In this document: one piece after another, positions 8,668 to 20,058 of the stretch
Numbering within the stretch: position 1 is the first letter of the stretch
Layout: every line of letters begins with the position of its first letter
Assembly: GCF_020524625.1 (NCBI RefSeq)
Contig: NZ_JAIVLL010000001.1
Span: forward strand, 310,001-374,000
Direction: 5' to 3'
Source of the DNA: Brevundimonas poindexterae
GTDB taxonomy: Bacteria; Pseudomonadota; Alphaproteobacteria; Caulobacterales; Caulobacteraceae
Length of the DNA stretch: 64,000 bases
The notes under the pieces: model-generated
What the model saw: the letters and a program-made list of their open reading frames with translations, nothing else
Database searches by the model: none
What the model was told of the DNA's origin: nothing
Made by a program: the position numbers and the translations under genes

Positions 8668-10136
8668 CGCTCCGGCCGCGCGGTGAAGCCGGCCGACTGC
8701 TCCAGCACGTCGGCGACCTGGAAGACGGTCGCCTCGTCCAGGGCCTTGCCGATGACCTGAAGGCCGAGGGGGAGGCCACCGCTGTCGACACCGGCGGGCA
8801 CCGAAATACCCGGCAGACCCGCAAGGTTGGCGGTCACGGTGAAAATGTCGTTCAGATACATCTGGATCGGGTCGATTTCCTTGTCGCCCAAGGCAAAGGC
8901 GGCCGAGGGCGTCGAGGGGGTAAGGATGGCGTCCACCTTGTCCCAGACCGCGTCGAAGTCCTGGGCGATGCGGCGGCGAACCTTGAGCGCGCGGACGTAA
9001 TAGGCGTCATAGAATCCCGCCGACAGCACATAGGCACCGATGGTCAGGCGACGCTGGACCTCGGTTCCGAAGCCTTCGGCACGGCTGGTTTCGTAGAGAT
9101 CGGTCAGCGATTTCGCGTCGCTCGCGCGATGGCCGAAGCGCATGCCGTCATAGCGGGCGAGGTTCGACGAGGCTTCGGCCGGGGCGATGATGTAATAGGC
9201 CGGCAGGGCATATTTGGTGTGCGGCAGGCTGATCTCGACGATCTCGGCGCCCGCGGCCTTCAGCCACTCGACGCCCTTCTCCCACAGCGCCTGGATCTCG
9301 GTCGGCATGCCGTCGACGACATATTCCTTCGGCACGCCGATGCGCAGGCCCTTCACACCCTTGCCGAGACTGGCGGTCCAGTCAGGGGTGTCGATGTCAA
9401 GGCTGGTGGAGTCCTTCGGGTCGAAGGAGCACATGGACCGCAAAAGGATGGCCGCGTCCTCGACCGTCTTGGTGATCGGCCCGGCCTGATCCAGCGAGGA
9501 GGCGAAGGCGACCATGCCGAAGCGGCTGGCGCGGCCATAGGTCGGCTTGATGCCGACCGTGCCGGTAAAGGCGGCGGGCTGGCGGATCGAGCCGCCGGTG
9601 TCGGAGGCCGTCGCGGCCAGGCACAGGTCACCCGCAACCGCCGAGGCCGAGCCGCCCGAGCTACCACCCGGCGTCAGCTCGGCGTTCGAGGCCTTTGATT
9701 TCCAGGGATTCCGGACCGGACCAAAGGCCGAGGTCTCGTTCGACGAGCCCATGGCGAACTCGTCCATGTTGAGCTTGCCCAGCATGACCGCGCCATCGGC
9801 CCACAGATTGGCCGTGACGGTCGATTCATAGGGCGGGACGAAGCCCTTCAGCATGTTCGAGCCGGCGGTCGTCTGGACGCCGTCGGTGCAGAACAGGTCC
9901 TTGATGCCGAGCGGGGCGCCTTCCAGTGCCCCACCCTCGCCCTTCGCCAGACGCGCGTCGGACGCGCGGGCCATGTCGAGCGCCTTGTCGGTCGTCTGCA
10001 CGACATAGGCGTTGAGAGCCGGGTTGGCGGCTTCGATAGTCGTCACGAAGGCACGGGTGATCTCTTCCGACGAGAAATCGCGGGCCTTGAGGCCGTCCAG
10101 CGCGGCCTTGAGGGTCAGTTTCGTCAGGTCGCTCAT
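8658..10136 (-). CDS. gatA: Aspartyl/glutamyl-tRNA(Asn/Gln) amidotransferase subunit A
   Basis: This 492-residue amidase-signature protein carries the full catalytic triad: Lys79 in APLGIKDLF, Ser159 in [12 protein letters not shown] and Ser183 in [11 protein letters not shown]. The 24-residue spacing between the serines matches characterised GatA enzymes. It releases ammonia from glutamine for the GatB active site. The start follows the gatC stop with no gap, and the 3' end overlaps a hypothetical gene by ten bases. Confidence 0.97.
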   Translation of the reverse strand: MSDLTKLTLKAALDGLKARDFSSEEITRAFVTTIEAANPALNAYVVQTTDKALDMARASDARLAKGEGGALEGAPLGIKDLFCTDGVQTTAGSNMLKGFVPPYESTVTANLWADGAVMLGKLNMDEFAMGSSNETSAFGPVRNPWKSKASNAELTPGGSSGGSASAVAGDLCLAATASDTGGSIRQPAAFTGTVGIKPTYGRASRFGMVAFASSLDQAGPITKTVEDAAILLRSMCSFDPKDSTSLDIDTPDWTASLGKGVKGLRIGVPKEYVVDGMPTEIQALWEKGVEWLKAAGAEIVEISLPHTKYALPAYYIIAPAEASSNLARYDGMRFGHRASDAKSLTDLYETSRAEGFGTEVQRRLTIGAYVLSAGFYDAYYVRALKVRRRIAQDFDAVWDKVDAILTPSTPSAAFALGDKEIDPIQMYLNDIFTVTANLAGLPGISVPAGVDSGGLPLGLQVIGKALDEATVFQVADVLEQSAGFTARPERWW

Positions 10137-10424
10137 CTATTCGACCACCTTGGGCACGACGAAGAAGCCATCAGCCGACTTCGGCGCATTCGAGAGCACG
10201 TCCGCGACCTTGTCACCGTCGGTCACGACGTCGTCGCGCAGACGCAGGGGCTGGGCCACGTTCGACGTCATGGGCTCGACGCCCTCGACGTCGACCTCGT
10301 TCAGCTGCTCGATCCAGTCCAGAATGCCGCTCAGCTCGCGGGCCAGCGGCTCCAGCCGCTCCTCGGGGGTCTTGATACGGGCGAGATGCGCCACCTTGCG
10401 CACCGTCGCGGCGTCGATCGCCAT
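10137..10424 (-). CDS. gatC: Aspartyl/glutamyl-tRNA(Asn/Gln) amidotransferase subunit C
   Basis: This 95-residue protein has the normal size and sequence of GatC: VRKVAHLARIKTPEERLEPL, then ILDWIEQLNEVDVEGVEPM and the C-terminal SADGFFVVPKVVE. GatC stabilises the GatA-GatB interface. ATG 10424 matches the family's N-terminus; an in-frame upstream extension to 10457 is not conserved-looking. gatA begins immediately after its stop. Confidence 0.96.
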   Translation of the reverse strand: MAIDAATVRKVAHLARIKTPEERLEPLARELSGILDWIEQLNEVDVEGVEPMTSNVAQPLRLRDDVVTDGDKVADVLSNAPKSADGFFVVPKVVE

Positions 10425-10509
10425 TCCGGCCTCTCCACAGCAGGGGTGAACGGGCACACGGCCCGAACGGCGGGATTAGCGGCACGGGGCCGGATTCACA
10501 AGGCGGGCA

Positions 10510-11073
10510 CTAGCGCGCCGGGGTGACGGTCACCGTCTCGGGCACCGCGCCGTCCGGGCCGGGCGCGAAGCTCAGGATGACAGCGGTCTGGCGGCTGCCG
10601 ATCTCGCTGGTCCCCTGATCCATCACGCTCTCGTTGAGCATCAGCTCGACGCGACCGGCCGATACCGCCTGGATCTGGTACTCGAGATAGTCACCGATGC
10701 GGAAGACGCGCCAGCCTTCGGCGGGGCTTTGGAAGAAGGCGATGTAGGTATAGAGGCCGTTCATGGCCGGGTCGCCGCCGGCGGTACCGAACATCTTGGC
10801 GGTCAGATCGCCCTGATCCGGCAGATAGTCGAGCGCCACCACCGCAGCGGCAGTCTGCAGGGCATCATCGGTCTCGGGCTGCAGGACCACGGCCTGACCC
10901 GCCTCCACCAGGCTGCCGTCGGGGGCGGGCGTCGGCGTCGACGCGGGGGGTGCCGTCGGTCGCTCCACGGGACCGGGATTGTTGAAGCCCTCCCATGCGG
11001 CTGACAGGCGATCACAGCCCGCAGTCCCGGCCAGGAGCAGCCCGCAGGCGCCGACGATCACGATCCGCTTCAT
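10510..11073 (-). CDS. Lipoprotein of unknown function
   Basis: This 187-residue protein has a lipoprotein signal (VIVGACGLLLAGTAGC, Cys at residue 20) followed by a Pro/Thr-rich linker (PTAPPASTPTPAPDG). The remaining 130 residues form a compact beta-rich domain with TYIAFFQSPAEGWRVFRIGD and a final stretch VILSFAPGPDGAVPETVTV. No family was recognised. GGGAGG nine bases before ATG 11073 supports the start. It is divergent from ruvX. Confidence 0.75.
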   Translation of the reverse strand: MKRIVIVGACGLLLAGTAGCDRLSAAWEGFNNPGPVERPTAPPASTPTPAPDGSLVEAGQAVVLQPETDDALQTAAAVVALDYLPDQGDLTAKMFGTAGGDPAMNGLYTYIAFFQSPAEGWRVFRIGDYLEYQIQAVSAGRVELMLNESVMDQGTSEIGSRQTAVILSFAPGPDGAVPETVTVTPAR

Positions 11074-11144
11074 ATCCAACCTCCCGTTTCCCGCGGCCAG
11101 CTTCGGCTTTGACAGCCCTGGCAGCAAGCCCTATCGCCTGCCAC

Positions 11145-11609
11145 GTGTCCGTGGTTCCCCTGTCCGAGCTTGCCGCCTCATGCCCGCCGGGGACGCCCTG
11201 GCTGGGGCTGGATCTCGGCAGCAAGACGATCGGAGTCGCCGCCTCGGACGCGACGCGCATGATCGCCTCTCCTTTTCAGGTCATCCGACGGACCAAGTTT
11301 ACGGAGGACGCCCACCAGCTGTTCCGGCTGATGGAGGCGCGCGGCGCCACGGCACTGGTGATCGGCCTGCCGCTCAACATGGATGGCACCGAGGGACCGA
11401 GGGCCCAGTCCAGCCGCGCCTTCGCCCGCAATCTGGACCGGCTGCGTGACATTCCGGTCGCCTTCTGGGACGAGCGTCTGTCGACCTCGGCGGTCGAACG
11501 GTTTCTGGTCGAGGATCTGGATATGAGCCGGGCCCGCCGGGGCGCCGTGGTTGACCGCAATGCGGCGGCCTGGATCCTTCAGGGTGCGCTCGACAGTCTG
11601 CGGCCCTGA
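11145..11609 (+). CDS. ruvX: RuvX/YqgF, putative pre-16S rRNA nuclease
   Basis: This 154-residue protein has the RNase H-like fold of YqgF: WLGLDLGSKTIGVAASD, then LVIGLPLNMDGTEGPRAQ, DERLSTSAVERFL and the final VDRNAAAWILQGALD. The acidic residues of the active site (D in GLDLG, E in DERLS, D in VDRNAA) are present. The family matures 16S rRNA 5' ends. The start is a GTG at 11145 or 11151; no ATG lies close enough. pyrB starts 51 bases downstream. Confidence 0.93.
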   Translation: MSVVPLSELAASCPPGTPWLGLDLGSKTIGVAASDATRMIASPFQVIRRTKFTEDAHQLFRLMEARGATALVIGLPLNMDGTEGPRAQSSRAFARNLDRLRDIPVAFWDERLSTSAVERFLVEDLDMSRARRGAVVDRNAAAWILQGALDSLRP

Positions 11610-11660
11610 TCGCGGTTCGCGCTTTCGTTTTGGCCCGCATCGGCCTATAGCCGCCCGTCG

Positions 11661-12647
11661 ATGGCCCGACCCGACACAGACCTTCTGACCGTCATCCAGG
11701 ACCGGCTGAGGCCGTTCCCCCGGGACCATTTCCTGTCCGTCACCGATCTGAACGCCCAGACCGCACGCGATGTGCTGGAACTGGCCGACGGCTTCGTCGA
11801 GCTCAACCAGGGCACGGCCAAGTCGCTAGACCTGATGGCGGGCCGGACGGTGGTGAACCTGTTTTTTGAGAACTCCACCCGCACCAGCGCCTCGTTCGAG
11901 ATCGCGGCGCGCCGGCTGGGGGCCGATGTCGTGAGCCTGAGCCCGCGGTCGTCGTCGGTCGCCAAGGGCGAGACCCTGATCGACACGGCCGCTACCCTGA
12001 ATGCGATGAAGCCGGACGTGCTGGTCGTGCGCCACTCGGCCTCGGGTGCCGCCGACCTGCTGTCGCAGAAGGTGGGCTGCGCCGTGGTCAATGCGGGCGA
12101 CGGGCGGCACGAGCACCCCACCCAGGCGCTGCTGGACCTTCTTACGCTCAAGCGGGAGTTCGGCGATGTGGGGGGGCTGACGGTCGCCATCTGTGGCGAC
12201 GTGGCCCACAGCCGCGTCGCGCGCTCGAACGTGGCCCTGCTGTCGATGATGGGGGCGCGCGTGCGGCTGGTGGGGCCGCCGACCCTGGTGCCTGGCGATG
12301 CAGACCGCTGGGGCTGCGAGGTCTACCATGACATGCGCAAGGGCCTGGAAGGCTGCGACGTGGTCATGATGCTGCGCCTTCAGCTGGAGCGGATGCAGGG
12401 CGCGCTGGTCCCGTCGACGCGGGAATACTACCGCTTCTGGGGGCTGGACCGGGAAAAGCTGCGTGTGGCCGCGCCGGGTGTGCGGGTCATGCACCCCGGC
12501 CCCATGAACCGCGGCGTCGAGATCGACTCGGATATCGCCGACGATCCGGACATCTCGCTGATCCAGACCCAGGTCGAGATGGGCGTGTCCGCGCGCATGG
12601 CCGTGCTGGCCAGCCTGTCACGCCGACGCGAGGAGGCCCGACTGTGA
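11661..12647 (+). CDS. pyrB: Aspartate carbamoyltransferase catalytic subunit
   Basis: This 328-residue protein is a normal-length ATCase. It has the carbamoyl-phosphate loop [16 protein letters not shown], the segment [20 protein letters not shown], the [11 protein letters not shown] motif and the [10 protein letters not shown]-terminal motif. It carries out the first committed pyrimidine step. Its stop overlaps the GTG start of the pyrC-like gene (GTGA), the arrangement seen where PyrB forms a complex with an inactive DHOase-like partner. No regulatory pyrI lies nearby. Confidence 0.97.
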   Translation: MARPDTDLLTVIQDRLRPFPRDHFLSVTDLNAQTARDVLELADGFVELNQGTAKSLDLMAGRTVVNLFFENSTRTSASFEIAARRLGADVVSLSPRSSSVAKGETLIDTAATLNAMKPDVLVVRHSASGAADLLSQKVGCAVVNAGDGRHEHPTQALLDLLTLKREFGDVGGLTVAICGDVAHSRVARSNVALLSMMGARVRLVGPPTLVPGDADRWGCEVYHDMRKGLEGCDVVMMLRLQLERMQGALVPSTREYYRFWGLDREKLRVAAPGVRVMHPGPMNRGVEIDSDIADDPDISLIQTQVEMGVSARMAVLASLSRRREEARL

Positions 12648-13930
12648 GCGCCCCCTTCTGGATCATAAACGCCCGCCTGCTCGACCCCGCCACCGACTAT
12701 GACGGTCAGGGCGCCCTGCACATTGCCGACGGCCGCATCACCGCTGTGCACAAGGGCGCGGGCTTCGTGCCCACCGACGGCGACGAGGTTGTCGACGCCG
12801 GGGGCCTCTGCCTGTCGCCCGGCCTGATCGATATCCGGGTCAAGACGGGCGAGCCGGGCGCCGAGCCCAAGGAAACGCTCAAGTCCGCCGCCCTGTCGGC
12901 CGCAGCCGGGGGTGTGACGACCCTGGTCATCCAGCCAGACACGGCGCCTGCGGTCGACGACCCCGCCATGGTCGACTTCATCCAGCGCCGGGGCGCCGCC
13001 CTGGGTCTGGTGAATATCCTCGCGGCCGGCGCCGCGACCCAGGGCTGTGACGGCAAGCTGATGGCCGAGATCGGCCTGATGCAGGAAGCAGGCGCTCTCT
13101 ATTTCACCGACGTGGACCGCGTGATCCCCGACAGCCGCACCCTGATGCGGGTCATGAGCTATGCCGCCGCGTTCAATGCCCTGATCGCCTGCCGGCCCCA
13201 TGATCCGTGGCTGGCGGAAGGGGCCGTGGCGACCTCCGGCGAACTGGCCACCCGGCTGGGCCTCTCGTCTGTTCCGGCCATCGCCGAGCGCATGCAGCTG
13301 GAGCGCGACCTGGCGCTTGTCGAGCAGACCGGTGCGCGCTTCCTGGTCGACCAGATCTCGACGGCGGGCGCGCTGGAGACCCTGGACCGGGCGCGCCAGC
13401 GGGGGCTGGAGGTCGCGGCCAGTGCCTCGATCAACCACCTGCGCTTTAACGAGGTGGATATCGGGGACTATCGGACCTTCTACCGGCTGGACCCGCCGCT
13501 GCGGGACGAGAGCGACCGTCTGGCCCTGATCGAGGCCGTGCGGGATGGCCGGATCGATGTGATCACCTCGGCCCACGCCCCGGCGCCGGCCGAGGACAAG
13601 CGCCGCCCGTTCGCCGAGGCCGTGCCGGGGGCAGTCGGCCTGCAGACCCTGCTGCCCGCAGCGCTCGGGCTGCACCACGAGGACGGCCTCGATCTTCTGG
13701 ACGTGCTGCGCCCCCTCACCTGCGGCCCTGCCGAGCTGCTGGGACTGTCCGCCGGACGGCTGGCCGAGGACGCGCCCGCGGACCTGATCCTGTTCGATCC
13801 GGCGGCCCCCGTAGTCATCGATGCATCGACCCTCAGGTCCAAGTCCAAGAACTCGCCGTTCGACAACCGGCGGCTGCAAGGCCGGGTCGAGCGGACCTGG
13901 GTCGCCGGGCGCTCGATCTTCACCGCCTGA
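12644..13930 (+). CDS. Dihydroorotase-like protein, probably catalytically inactive (PyrC' type)
   Basis: This 428-residue amidohydrolase-fold protein aligns with type I dihydroorotase, but the metal ligands are gone. The DxHxHxREPG motif reads [10 protein letters not shown], so the two histidines are Arg65 and Lys67. The later metal histidine before STAG is Gln238. The catalytic Asp of TDHAPH is Ala311 (TSAHAPAP). Pseudomonas PyrC' is a known dead DHOase that assembles with PyrB, so a structural role in the ATCase complex is the best inference. It overlaps pyrB by four bases with a GTG start. An active DHOase must be elsewhere. Confidence 0.88.
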   Translation: MSAPFWIINARLLDPATDYDGQGALHIADGRITAVHKGAGFVPTDGDEVVDAGGLCLSPGLIDIRVKTGEPGAEPKETLKSAALSAAAGGVTTLVIQPDTAPAVDDPAMVDFIQRRGAALGLVNILAAGAATQGCDGKLMAEIGLMQEAGALYFTDVDRVIPDSRTLMRVMSYAAAFNALIACRPHDPWLAEGAVATSGELATRLGLSSVPAIAERMQLERDLALVEQTGARFLVDQISTAGALETLDRARQRGLEVAASASINHLRFNEVDIGDYRTFYRLDPPLRDESDRLALIEAVRDGRIDVITSAHAPAPAEDKRRPFAEAVPGAVGLQTLLPAALGLHHEDGLDLLDVLRPLTCGPAELLGLSAGRLAEDAPADLILFDPAAPVVIDASTLRSKSKNSPFDNRRLQGRVERTWVAGRSIFTA

Positions 13931-13990
13931 CTTGCGGCAAGGCCCGCCAGCCTCCATCGTCGGGCCGGGGACTGAAGGAGACCGAATCAG

Positions 13991-14632
13991 GTGCAGGATC
14001 TGGCCGGAATCGCGGTGACGACGCTGCTCGGAGCGGCGCTGGCGGGCTATCTGCTGGGTTCAATCCCGTTCGGCGTCCTGTTGACCCGGGCCGCCGGCGC
14101 CGGCGATGTCCGAAAGATCGGATCGGGCAATATCGGCGCCACCAATGTGCTGCGCACGGGCCGCAAGGACCTGGCCTTCGCCACCCTCATCCTCGATGCC
14201 GGCAAGGGCGCCGCCGCCCTCCTGATTGCGCGCGCCGTGACCGGCAGCGACGTCGTGGCGGCTATCGCGGGCGGCGCCGCCTTCCTCGGCCACCTCTATC
14301 CCGTGTGGCTGGGCTTCAAGGGCGGCAAGGGAGTGGCGACCTTCTTCGGCCTGATGCTGGCCGCCGCCTGGCCGCTGGGACTGGTCGCGGCGGCCGTGTG
14401 GCTGCTGACGGCGGCGGTGTTCCGCATCTCGTCCCTGTCCGCCCTCGTGGCGACCGTGTTGACCCCGATCCTCGCGCTGATGCCGATTGCGACGCTCGGC
14501 CCGCCTGCGCCCGACAGCGTCTTCCTGCTGGCTCTGTTCGCCATGACCCTGATCTGGCTCCGCCATTTCGACAACATCATCCGGCTGATCCGGGGCAAGG
14601 AACCCCGTATCGGAGCCCGGCCCGCGGGATGA
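13991..14632 (+). CDS. plsY: Glycerol-3-phosphate acyltransferase PlsY
   Basis: This 213-residue protein has the usual PlsY set of membrane helices and the three conserved loops: GSIPFG, then GSGNIGATNVLRTG, and GFKGGKGVATFFG. It transfers acyl from acyl-phosphate to glycerol-3-phosphate in the inner membrane, starting phospholipid synthesis. The start is GTG 13991, preceded by GAAGGAGA at about ten bases. Its stop overlaps the dprA start (ATGA). Confidence 0.95.
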   Translation: MQDLAGIAVTTLLGAALAGYLLGSIPFGVLLTRAAGAGDVRKIGSGNIGATNVLRTGRKDLAFATLILDAGKGAAALLIARAVTGSDVVAAIAGGAAFLGHLYPVWLGFKGGKGVATFFGLMLAAAWPLGLVAAAVWLLTAAVFRISSLSALVATVLTPILALMPIATLGPPAPDSVFLLALFAMTLIWLRHFDNIIRLIRGKEPRIGARPAG

Positions 14633-15711
14633 CGGTGGACGCCGCCGAGCGGATCGCGCGGCTGCAACTGGCCCGCAGCGAGCGGATCGGCCCGGTCACC
14701 TTCGCCCAGCTGCTGGCGCGCTATGGCACGGCCGCCGCCGCGCTGGATGCCCTGCCCGGCGTGATCCGCAAGGCGGGGGGAGCGGCCTACACCGCTGCCA
14801 GGATTGAGGACGTCCAGTCCGAGGTCGCGCGAGGCGAGGCTCTGGGCGCGCGGCTGCTGGTGATCGGCGAGCAGGATTATCCCCCTGCCCTCGCCGCGGT
14901 CGATCCGGCTCCGCCCGTCCTCTGGATCAGGGGCAAGGTCGAGCTGCTCTCGCGGGACTCCATTGCCATCGTGGGGGCCCGGATCGCCTCGGCCGGTGGC
15001 CAGAGGATCGCGCGGGGACTGGCGTCCCAGCTCGGTGAAACCGGCATGAGCGTCGTGTCGGGCCTGGCCCGGGGCATCGACGCCGCGGCGCACTGGGGCG
15101 CCGTTCCGACCGGCACGGTGGCGGTGCTGGGCGGCGGAGTCGACGACGTCTATCCCTCCGACAACCGCGAGCTCTACGACCGGCTGGTCGACGAAGGCTG
15201 TATCGTGTCGGAGAGCCCGCCCGGCACGCGGGCCCAGGCGCGCGACTTCCCCCGCCGCAACCGCATCATCTCGGGCCTGTCCCAGGGCGTGATTGTGGTC
15301 GAGGCGGAAATCCGCTCCGGTTCGCTGATCACGGCGCGGCTGGCTGCGGAACAGGGCCGCGAGGTCTTTGCCGTCCCGGGCTCGCCCCTCGATCCCCGGT
15401 CCCGGGGGCCAAACTCGCTGATCCGGGATGGTGCGACCCTGTGCGAACGGGTCGAGGACGTGCTCGAGGCCCTCGGGACCCGGGTCGCGCGCCGGGTCCG
15501 GCCCGAGCCCCCACCGACCGTCGCCCTGCCCGATGAGGTCGACAGCGAAACCCTGAGCCGCGTCGAGGCCCTGCTCTCGCCGACGCCGACGCCGCGCGAC
15601 GACCTGGCGCGGTCTCTGACCCTGCCTGTCGCCGTGGTGTCCGGCGCCCTTCTGGAGCTCAGTCTGGTCGGTCGGGCCCGGCTGTTGCCCGGAGGATTGG
15701 CTTCGCGCTGA
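14629..15711 (+). CDS. dprA: DNA-processing protein DprA
   Basis: This 360-residue protein contains the DprA Rossmann-like domain: IAIVGARIASAGG, then VSGLARGIDAAAHWGA, TVAVLGGGVDDVYPSDN, FPRRNRIISGLSQG and SGSLITARLAAEQGREVFAV. A short C-terminal winged-helix domain follows (residues about 300-360). DprA loads RecA on incoming single-stranded DNA in transformation. The start at 14629 overlaps the plsY stop by four bases. Confidence 0.95.
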   Translation: MTVDAAERIARLQLARSERIGPVTFAQLLARYGTAAAALDALPGVIRKAGGAAYTAARIEDVQSEVARGEALGARLLVIGEQDYPPALAAVDPAPPVLWIRGKVELLSRDSIAIVGARIASAGGQRIARGLASQLGETGMSVVSGLARGIDAAAHWGAVPTGTVAVLGGGVDDVYPSDNRELYDRLVDEGCIVSESPPGTRAQARDFPRRNRIISGLSQGVIVVEAEIRSGSLITARLAAEQGREVFAVPGSPLDPRSRGPNSLIRDGATLCERVEDVLEALGTRVARRVRPEPPPTVALPDEVDSETLSRVEALLSPTPTPRDDLARSLTLPVAVVSGALLELSLVGRARLLPGGLASR

Positions 15712-15714
15712 GCC

Positions 15715-15897
15715 CTACTTGCGTGGCGCGCTGGCCAGCAGGGCAGCCTGCTCCAGGGCGGTTGCCAGGGACTCGTCGTCCCGGCACTCCGCCCGGGCCA
15801 GCACAGCCAGCTCCCGTGCCATCGACCCGATATATTCCCGGAAGGGGGGCTCGGTCGGAGCCGCTCGGTTCAAGGGATGACTGTCGGCGTTTTCCAT
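15715..15897 (-). CDS. Small hypothetical protein
   Basis: This frame encodes 60 residues from ATG 15897, or 64 from a GTG at 15909. The sequence REYIGSMARELAVLARAECR, then DESLATALEQAALLA, predicts two helices. It sits between dprA (convergent) and the topA upstream region. The helical composition argues for a real protein, but no family is recognised. Confidence 0.5.
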   Translation of the reverse strand: MENADSHPLNRAAPTEPPFREYIGSMARELAVLARAECRDDESLATALEQAALLASAPRK

Positions 15898-16075
15898 CTG
15901 GGGTCTCACCTGCGAGTGAACGACCTCTACCTTAAGGCGTGTTCATTACAAATATCAACCTTGTCGCGTTTTGCGGACCGATGATTGACACGCGGCAAGA
16001 GGCGACCCACGTTCCCCCGCCCTCACTGCCCCCGCTCCCCCGGGGCCGGTCTTCCCCGAAAGGCGCCACGCCCGA

Positions 16076-18693
16076 ATGAACCTCGTCATTGTCGAAAGCC
16101 CGGCCAAGGCCAAGACCATCAACAAGTATCTCGGCTCTGACTTTGAGGTTCTGGCCTCCTACGGCCACGTCCGCGACCTGCCTTCAAAGGACGGCTCGGT
16201 CCGCCCGGACGAGGACTTCGCCATGTCATGGGAAGTCGATGCACGCGGGGCCAAGCGGCTGTCCGAGATCGCCGAGGCCGCCAAACGGGCCGACCGCGTC
16301 ATTCTGGCGACCGACCCCGACCGCGAGGGCGAGGCCATCAGCTGGCACGTCCTGGAGGTGCTCCAGAAGAAGAAGGCGCTGAAGGACACCGAGGTCGAGC
16401 GCGTCACCTTCAACGCCATCACCAAATCGGCGGTGCTCGAGGCCATGGCCAATCCGCGCCAGCTGGATATGGAACTGGTCGAAGCCTATCTGGCGCGGCG
16501 CGCCCTCGACTATCTGGTGGGCTTCACCCTGTCGCCCGTGCTGTGGCGCAAGCTGCCCGGCGCCCGCTCGGCAGGCCGGGTCCAGTCGGTCGCCCTGCGC
16601 ATCGTCGTCGATCGCGAGATGGAGATCGAGCGGTTCCAGCCGCAGGAATACTGGTCCATCGAGGCGGACCTGACCGCCGACAGCCCGCCCTTCACCACCC
16701 GACTGGTGAAGCACGCCGGCAAACGGGTCCAGCGCCTGGACATCAAGGATGAGGCGACGGCCAGCGCCGCGCGCGCCGCGATCCAGTCGGGCCAGTTCAC
16801 GATCACCTCGATCGAGAAGAAGCCGGTCCGGCGCAATCCCTCCCCGCCCTTCACCACCTCGACCCTGCAGCAGGAAGCCGCGCGCAAGCTCGGCTTCACC
16901 GCCCAGCGCACCATGCAGGCCGCACAAAAGCTGTACGAGGGTGTCGACGACCAGGGCGGCCTGATCACCTATATGCGGACCGACGGTGTCTATGTGACCC
17001 CGGAAGGCATCGCCCAGGCGCGCGAGGTCATCGGCGAGCGGTTCGGTCCCGCCTACGTCCCGTCCGAGCCCCGCTACTACAAGGTCAAGGCCAAGAACGC
17101 CCAGGAGGCCCACGAGGCGATCCGGCCGACCAATATCGCCCGCCACCCCGACTCGGTGCGGCTCGATGACGACCTGCGCCGCCTGTACGAGCTGATCTGG
17201 AAGCGGATGGTCGCCAGCCAGATGGAAGCCGCGCGCATGGACCGCACGACGGTCGATATCGAGACGCCGGACGGCCAGACCGGCCTTCGCGCCACGGGCC
17301 AGGTCGTCACCTTCGACGGCTTCATCGCGGCCTATGAAGAGGGGCGCGACGACAAGCCCCGCGCCGGATCGGACGACGACGAGGACGACACCACCCGCCT
17401 GCCGGCCCTGAAGGAAGGCGCCAAGGCCAAGGTGGAGGCAGTGCGCACCGACCAGCACTTCACCGAACCGCCGCCCCGCTATTCCGAGGCGACCCTGGTC
17501 AAGAAGCTGGAGGAACTGGGGATCGGTCGTCCGTCGACCTATGCCTCGATCCTGACCACCCTGCGGGATCGCCAGTACGTCCGGATGGAGAAGAACCGCT
17601 TCTATCCCGAGGACAACGGCCGGCTGGTCACCGCCTTCCTTGAGCAGTTCTTCGGGCAGTGGGTCGAGTATGACTTCACTGCGGCGCTCGAGAACGACCT
17701 CGACGAGGTCTCCGACGGGCAGATGGACTGGAAGACCCTGCTGCGGACCTTCTGGAGCCAGCTGAAGCCGGCGACCGCCGCCGTGCTGGACCGTCAGGGC
17801 GTGATCGATGAACTGGACGCGGCCATCGGCCCCTTCCTGTTCCCCGACAAGGGGGACGGGACGGACCCGCGCCTGTGCCCGCTGTGCAAGTCCGGCCGTC
17901 TGCACCTGAAGGCCAGCTTCAAGATGAAGTCGTCCTTCATCGGCTGCTCGAACTATCCCGAATGCCGCTACACGCGCGGCTTCGGTGCGGGCGCCAATGC
18001 GGAAGGCGGCGCCGAGGGCGGCGACCGGGAGCTGGGCGTTGATCCGGACACCGGACAGCCGGTGGCCCTGAAGATCGGCCGGTTCGGCCCCTATGTGGAG
18101 ACCACGCCGCCGGACGCCGACAAGCCCAAACGCTCGTCCCTGCCCAAGGGCTGGAGTCCCGCCAGCCTGACGCTGGAACAGGCGCTGCGTCTCCTGTCCC
18201 TGCCGCGAGAGGTCGGGCCGCACCCCGAGGACGGCAAGCCCATCAGCGCGGGTCTGGGCCGCTACGGGCCGTTCGTCCTGCACAATGGCGTTTATGCCAA
18301 TCTGCCGGATATCGAGGAAGTGTTTGAGGTGGGCCTGAACCGCGCCGTCTCCCTGCTGGCCGAGAAGAAGGCCTCGCGGGGCGCGCGGGGAGCCGCGGCG
18401 CCGCTCAAGGAGCTGGGCAACCATCCCGAAAGCGGCGATCCCGTTCAGGTCATGGCCGGCCGTTTCGGCCCCTATGTGAAGTGCGGCAAGATCAATGCGA
18501 CCCTGCCCAAGGGCACCGAACCCGAGAACCTGACGCTGGAAGCGGCGCTTGAACTGGTCGCCGCCAAGGCCGCCGCCGGGGGCAAGAAGCCCGCGGCCAA
18601 AAAGGCTCCGGCCAAAAAGGCAGCTCCGAAGAAAGCGACCGCTAAAAAGGCCGCTCCCAAGAAGGCTGCCGCCAAGCCCAGGGCCGCGAAGGA

Positions 18694-18697
<4 letters not shown>
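16076..18697 (+). CDS. topA: DNA topoisomerase I
   Basis: This 873-residue type IA topoisomerase has an N-terminal Toprim domain (NLVIVESPAKAKTINKYLG, ATDPDREGEAISWH) and the active-site Tyr299 in GLITYMRTDG. A four-cysteine zinc ribbon follows (CPLCKSGRLHLKAS, then GCSNYPECRYTRG), then several topo C-terminal repeats (GRFGPYV, GRYGPFV, GRFGPYV). It ends in a 40-residue Lys/Ala/Pro tail like histone H1. The enzyme relaxes negative supercoils. Its stop overlaps that of the convergent nnrD-like gene. Confidence 0.97.
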
Positions 18698-19988
<1,291 letters not shown>

Positions 19989-20058
19989 ACCTTCACCGGC
20001 CGTCCCGCAAGGGATGGCACTCCTGCCCTCCTCCCCCAAGCCACAGGACACGAACTCC

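Noticed and set aside
15932..16168. Small minus-strand frame before topA
   Set aside because: It overlaps the first 90 bases of topA and has no ribosome site or protein-like composition.
16226..18424. Long frame antisense to topA
   Set aside because: Arg/Gly/Leu-rich shadow; topA is certain.
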